DNA of 64,000 nt from Fulvimarina sp040239565 (lineage in GTDB: Bacteria > Pseudomonadota > Alphaproteobacteria > Rhizobiales > Rhizobiaceae), in the NCBI RefSeq assembly GCF_040239565.1, contig NZ_JBEHWS010000001.1:372001-436000 (forward strand), in the 5' to 3' direction. The translations under genes were made by a program, and so were the position numbers. Below, in pieces: positions 62,471-64,000 of the stretch. The notes below the pieces were generated by a model that saw nothing but the letters and a program-made list of their open reading frames with translations, was not told the origin of the DNA and made no database searches. Numbering within the stretch: the stretch's first letter is position 1; every line of letters starts with the position of its first letter.

Positions 62471-63742
62471 CTATCCCATCTGGAGAGCGGCTGCCGGTGG
62501 GAGCGTGGCGCGTAGTTCGTCGCCGGAGCGCCGCTTCGGCGTCCTTTCCGGGATATCCAGCAGATATCCATTCCGTCCGCTGTGTTTGACCCGGTAGAGT
62601 GCACGATCCGCATTAATCAGAAGATCGCCGAGGGATTGCGCCTTCCCATTAGCAGTAAACGCCACCCCGATGCTGGCGGTGACGATGTCGAGCGAGTCTG
62701 GCCGGGACGGATGGAAAATGCGGAGAGTCGAGATCGCCTGCACGAGCGATCGCGCCGCGCGCGCGGCTTCGACCTTGCCGGAGCAGGGAGTTACAAATGT
62801 GAACTCTTCGCCGCCGAAACGGGCGCAGAACGCGCCCTCCTGATCTGATGCGGCACTGGCCAGGGCATTCGCCACGCGTTGAAGGCACGCATCACCCGCG
62901 GGATGGCCCAGCGCGTCGTTATAGGCCTTGAAGTGGTCGATATCGATCATCATCAGAGCGAGAGATCGACCTTCCGACAGTCTTTCCTCAACAGCCTCGG
63001 CCATATGCCGCCGGTTGGGCAATTGGGTCAGTTCATCGGTTTGCGCCAGTGTCTGGAATTCTCGGCGGGCAGCGACCGCATGATCCGTCTGAAGCGTAGC
63101 TGCGAGCTTTTCCAGATAATCTGAACAGCGACGTCTTTCGATACGGTAGTTTGCAACGAGGCCGAAAGCGCAGGCGGTCGTAAATTGTGTGGCAAAGACC
63201 AATCCGAGCGAGGTCTCCAGTCCGTCCTTCGACGCGAGCACGAGAAACGTCAGGACCAGAGCGGTCAGGGTAACGACGATCGCGTTTGGGAAGCGCAATC
63301 CCAGGATAACGCAAGCGAAGATGATCGTCAGCGGGAGTTCGCCGAATGTGAAGAGGCCCAGCGGTTCATTTGTTGCCCAGAAGAGATAGGCAGGCGCCAG
63401 AAACGCAGCGATGACCCCGCCCGTGACAATCCACTCGGTCCAATATGATGGAGTGCGCCCGATCAACCAAGCGAGACCGAGCGAGAGCGGTGTGATGACT
63501 GCAAGCCTGAGGATGGCCGAGAACGTGAGAAGGTCGGCAATAAGGACAATGCTTGTCAAATTGTAGACGTTGTAAATCAACAGCCCGATCAGAATGCCGA
63601 ATTGCAACTCTACTGTTCGGGAGGAACCATTCTCCGCGTCATATCTCTGCTGCAGGGGCGCGGCCATCCGAAGCCACCGATCGAGAGGTGGTCGTCCCCC
63701 AAGATCTACTGAGCCTTGAATGATTTGGGCGGCGCGGAACAT
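62471..63742 (-). CDS. Membrane diguanylate cyclase (GGDEF)
   Basis: A 423-residue protein with about six membrane helices in the first 220 residues and one GGDEF domain (about 240-405). The active site is GGEEF in ARFGGEEFTFV, so it should make c-di-GMP. The RxxD inhibitory site normally found five residues upstream of the GG(D/E)EF is absent, suggesting no product feedback at that site. The ATG behind GGAGAAGATCG is the start. It lies upstream of ccoG on the same strand, but the FNR box and a 240-base gap separate the two. Confidence 0.92.
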   Translation of the reverse strand: MFRAAQIIQGSVDLGGRPPLDRWLRMAAPLQQRYDAENGSSRTVELQFGILIGLLIYNVYNLTSIVLIADLLTFSAILRLAVITPLSLGLAWLIGRTPSYWTEWIVTGGVIAAFLAPAYLFWATNEPLGLFTFGELPLTIIFACVILGLRFPNAIVVTLTALVLTFLVLASKDGLETSLGLVFATQFTTACAFGLVANYRIERRRCSDYLEKLAATLQTDHAVAARREFQTLAQTDELTQLPNRRHMAEAVEERLSEGRSLALMMIDIDHFKAYNDALGHPAGDACLQRVANALASAASDQEGAFCARFGGEEFTFVTPCSGKVEAARAARSLVQAISTLRIFHPSRPDSLDIVTASIGVAFTANGKAQSLGDLLINADRALYRVKHSGRNGYLLDIPERTPKRRSGDELRATLPPAAALQMG

Positions 63743-64000
63743 CGATCTTCTCCACTTCGATCCCAAAATCATGGCAGCGAAAGATGAGTTCGATCTGAAT
63801 GTGTCGGAAAGAGCGGGCCGCCGACGCCGGATACTTCATGCCTTGGTCAAAGAAAACTTCGCGGGAAGTCTAAAAATGTAAGGAACCGGTACCGGTGGGC
63901 TTCGTCGGAAAGGACGTTTCCGCGACAAATATACTTGAGCTGGGAGACCAACCCCGAAGCTTGCTATCCGGGATCGGTCGTTCTTCGTTTTTGGATGCGG

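Noticed and set aside
1..64000. CRISPR arrays, tRNA or rRNA genes, integrases and transposases
   Set aside because: No evenly spaced direct repeats, no cloverleaf-like segments and no recombinase or transposase motifs were found anywhere in the window.

Overview
The window is about 64 kb of high-GC alphaproteobacterial chromosome, most likely from a Hyphomicrobiales (Rhizobiales) relative. The evidence is the gene order coxB-coxA-ctaB-coxF-ctaG-coxC-DUF983-surf1-ispH-thrB-rnhA, the fixGHIS-type ccoGHIS block, frequent TTG/GTG starts and many FCD-type GntR regulators. I cannot name the genus. I see no tRNA, rRNA, CRISPR array, prophage or intact insertion sequence.

Layout. (1) 1-9.3 kb: aa3-type cytochrome c oxidase subunits and assembly genes, then ispH, a VOC protein, thrB and rnhA. 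(2) 9.3-27.8 kb: housekeeping and envelope genes: a DsbD-alpha-like protein, YqgE, a short AT-rich island with one small membrane protein, a large 7TM-PAS-GGDEF-EAL protein, GNAT, M16 peptidase, thrC, a lipoprotein, an FNT channel, two lytic transglycosylases, a ChaN-like protein, dapD, dapE, a phosphodiester-glycosidase protein and a GreA-type factor. A mosaic inverted repeat lies upstream of the glycosidase gene. (3) 28-53.7 kb: a catabolic region with three complete TRAP transporters, three GntR regulators and associated enzymes. Block A is TRAP-1, a GntR, an isocitrate-lyase/PEP-mutase-family lyase and an ABM monooxygenase. Block B is a malonate operon (TRAP-2, malonyl-CoA decarboxylase, malonyl-CoA synthetase) divergent from a GntR and a FAH-family gene. 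Block C is a fused FAD/Fe-S 2-hydroxyacid dehydrogenase divergent from a serine-glyoxylate-type aminotransferase, TRAP-3, a crotonase, a class III CoA-transferase and a divergent SHMT-fold protein, with a DapA-family aldolase convergent at the end. (4) 54-57.6 kb: a two-gene module of a membrane HAMP/PAS-like protein fused to a DEDDh exonuclease plus a cNMP-CBS-DUF294 nucleotidyltransferase. (5) 57.7-63.7 kb: ccoG-ccoH-ccoI-ccoS for cbb3 oxidase maturation behind an FNR/FixK box, then a membrane diguanylate cyclase. The last 258 bases hold nothing I can call.

How it fits together. Block B gives a complete route: malonate uptake, malonyl-CoA, acetyl-CoA plus CO2. Blocks A and B share an exact 13-base operator-like sequence in front of their substrate-binding-protein genes, with a variant in front of the Block A GntR. 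Block C is the best candidate for an undescribed pathway. Its crotonase lacks both canonical catalytic glutamates and its SHMT-like enzyme appears to have lost the residues used for folate-dependent chemistry, while the PLP core is kept. The exonuclease/nucleotidyltransferase pair is the best candidate for an unusual signalling system. All alignments were made by eye; no database search was run.
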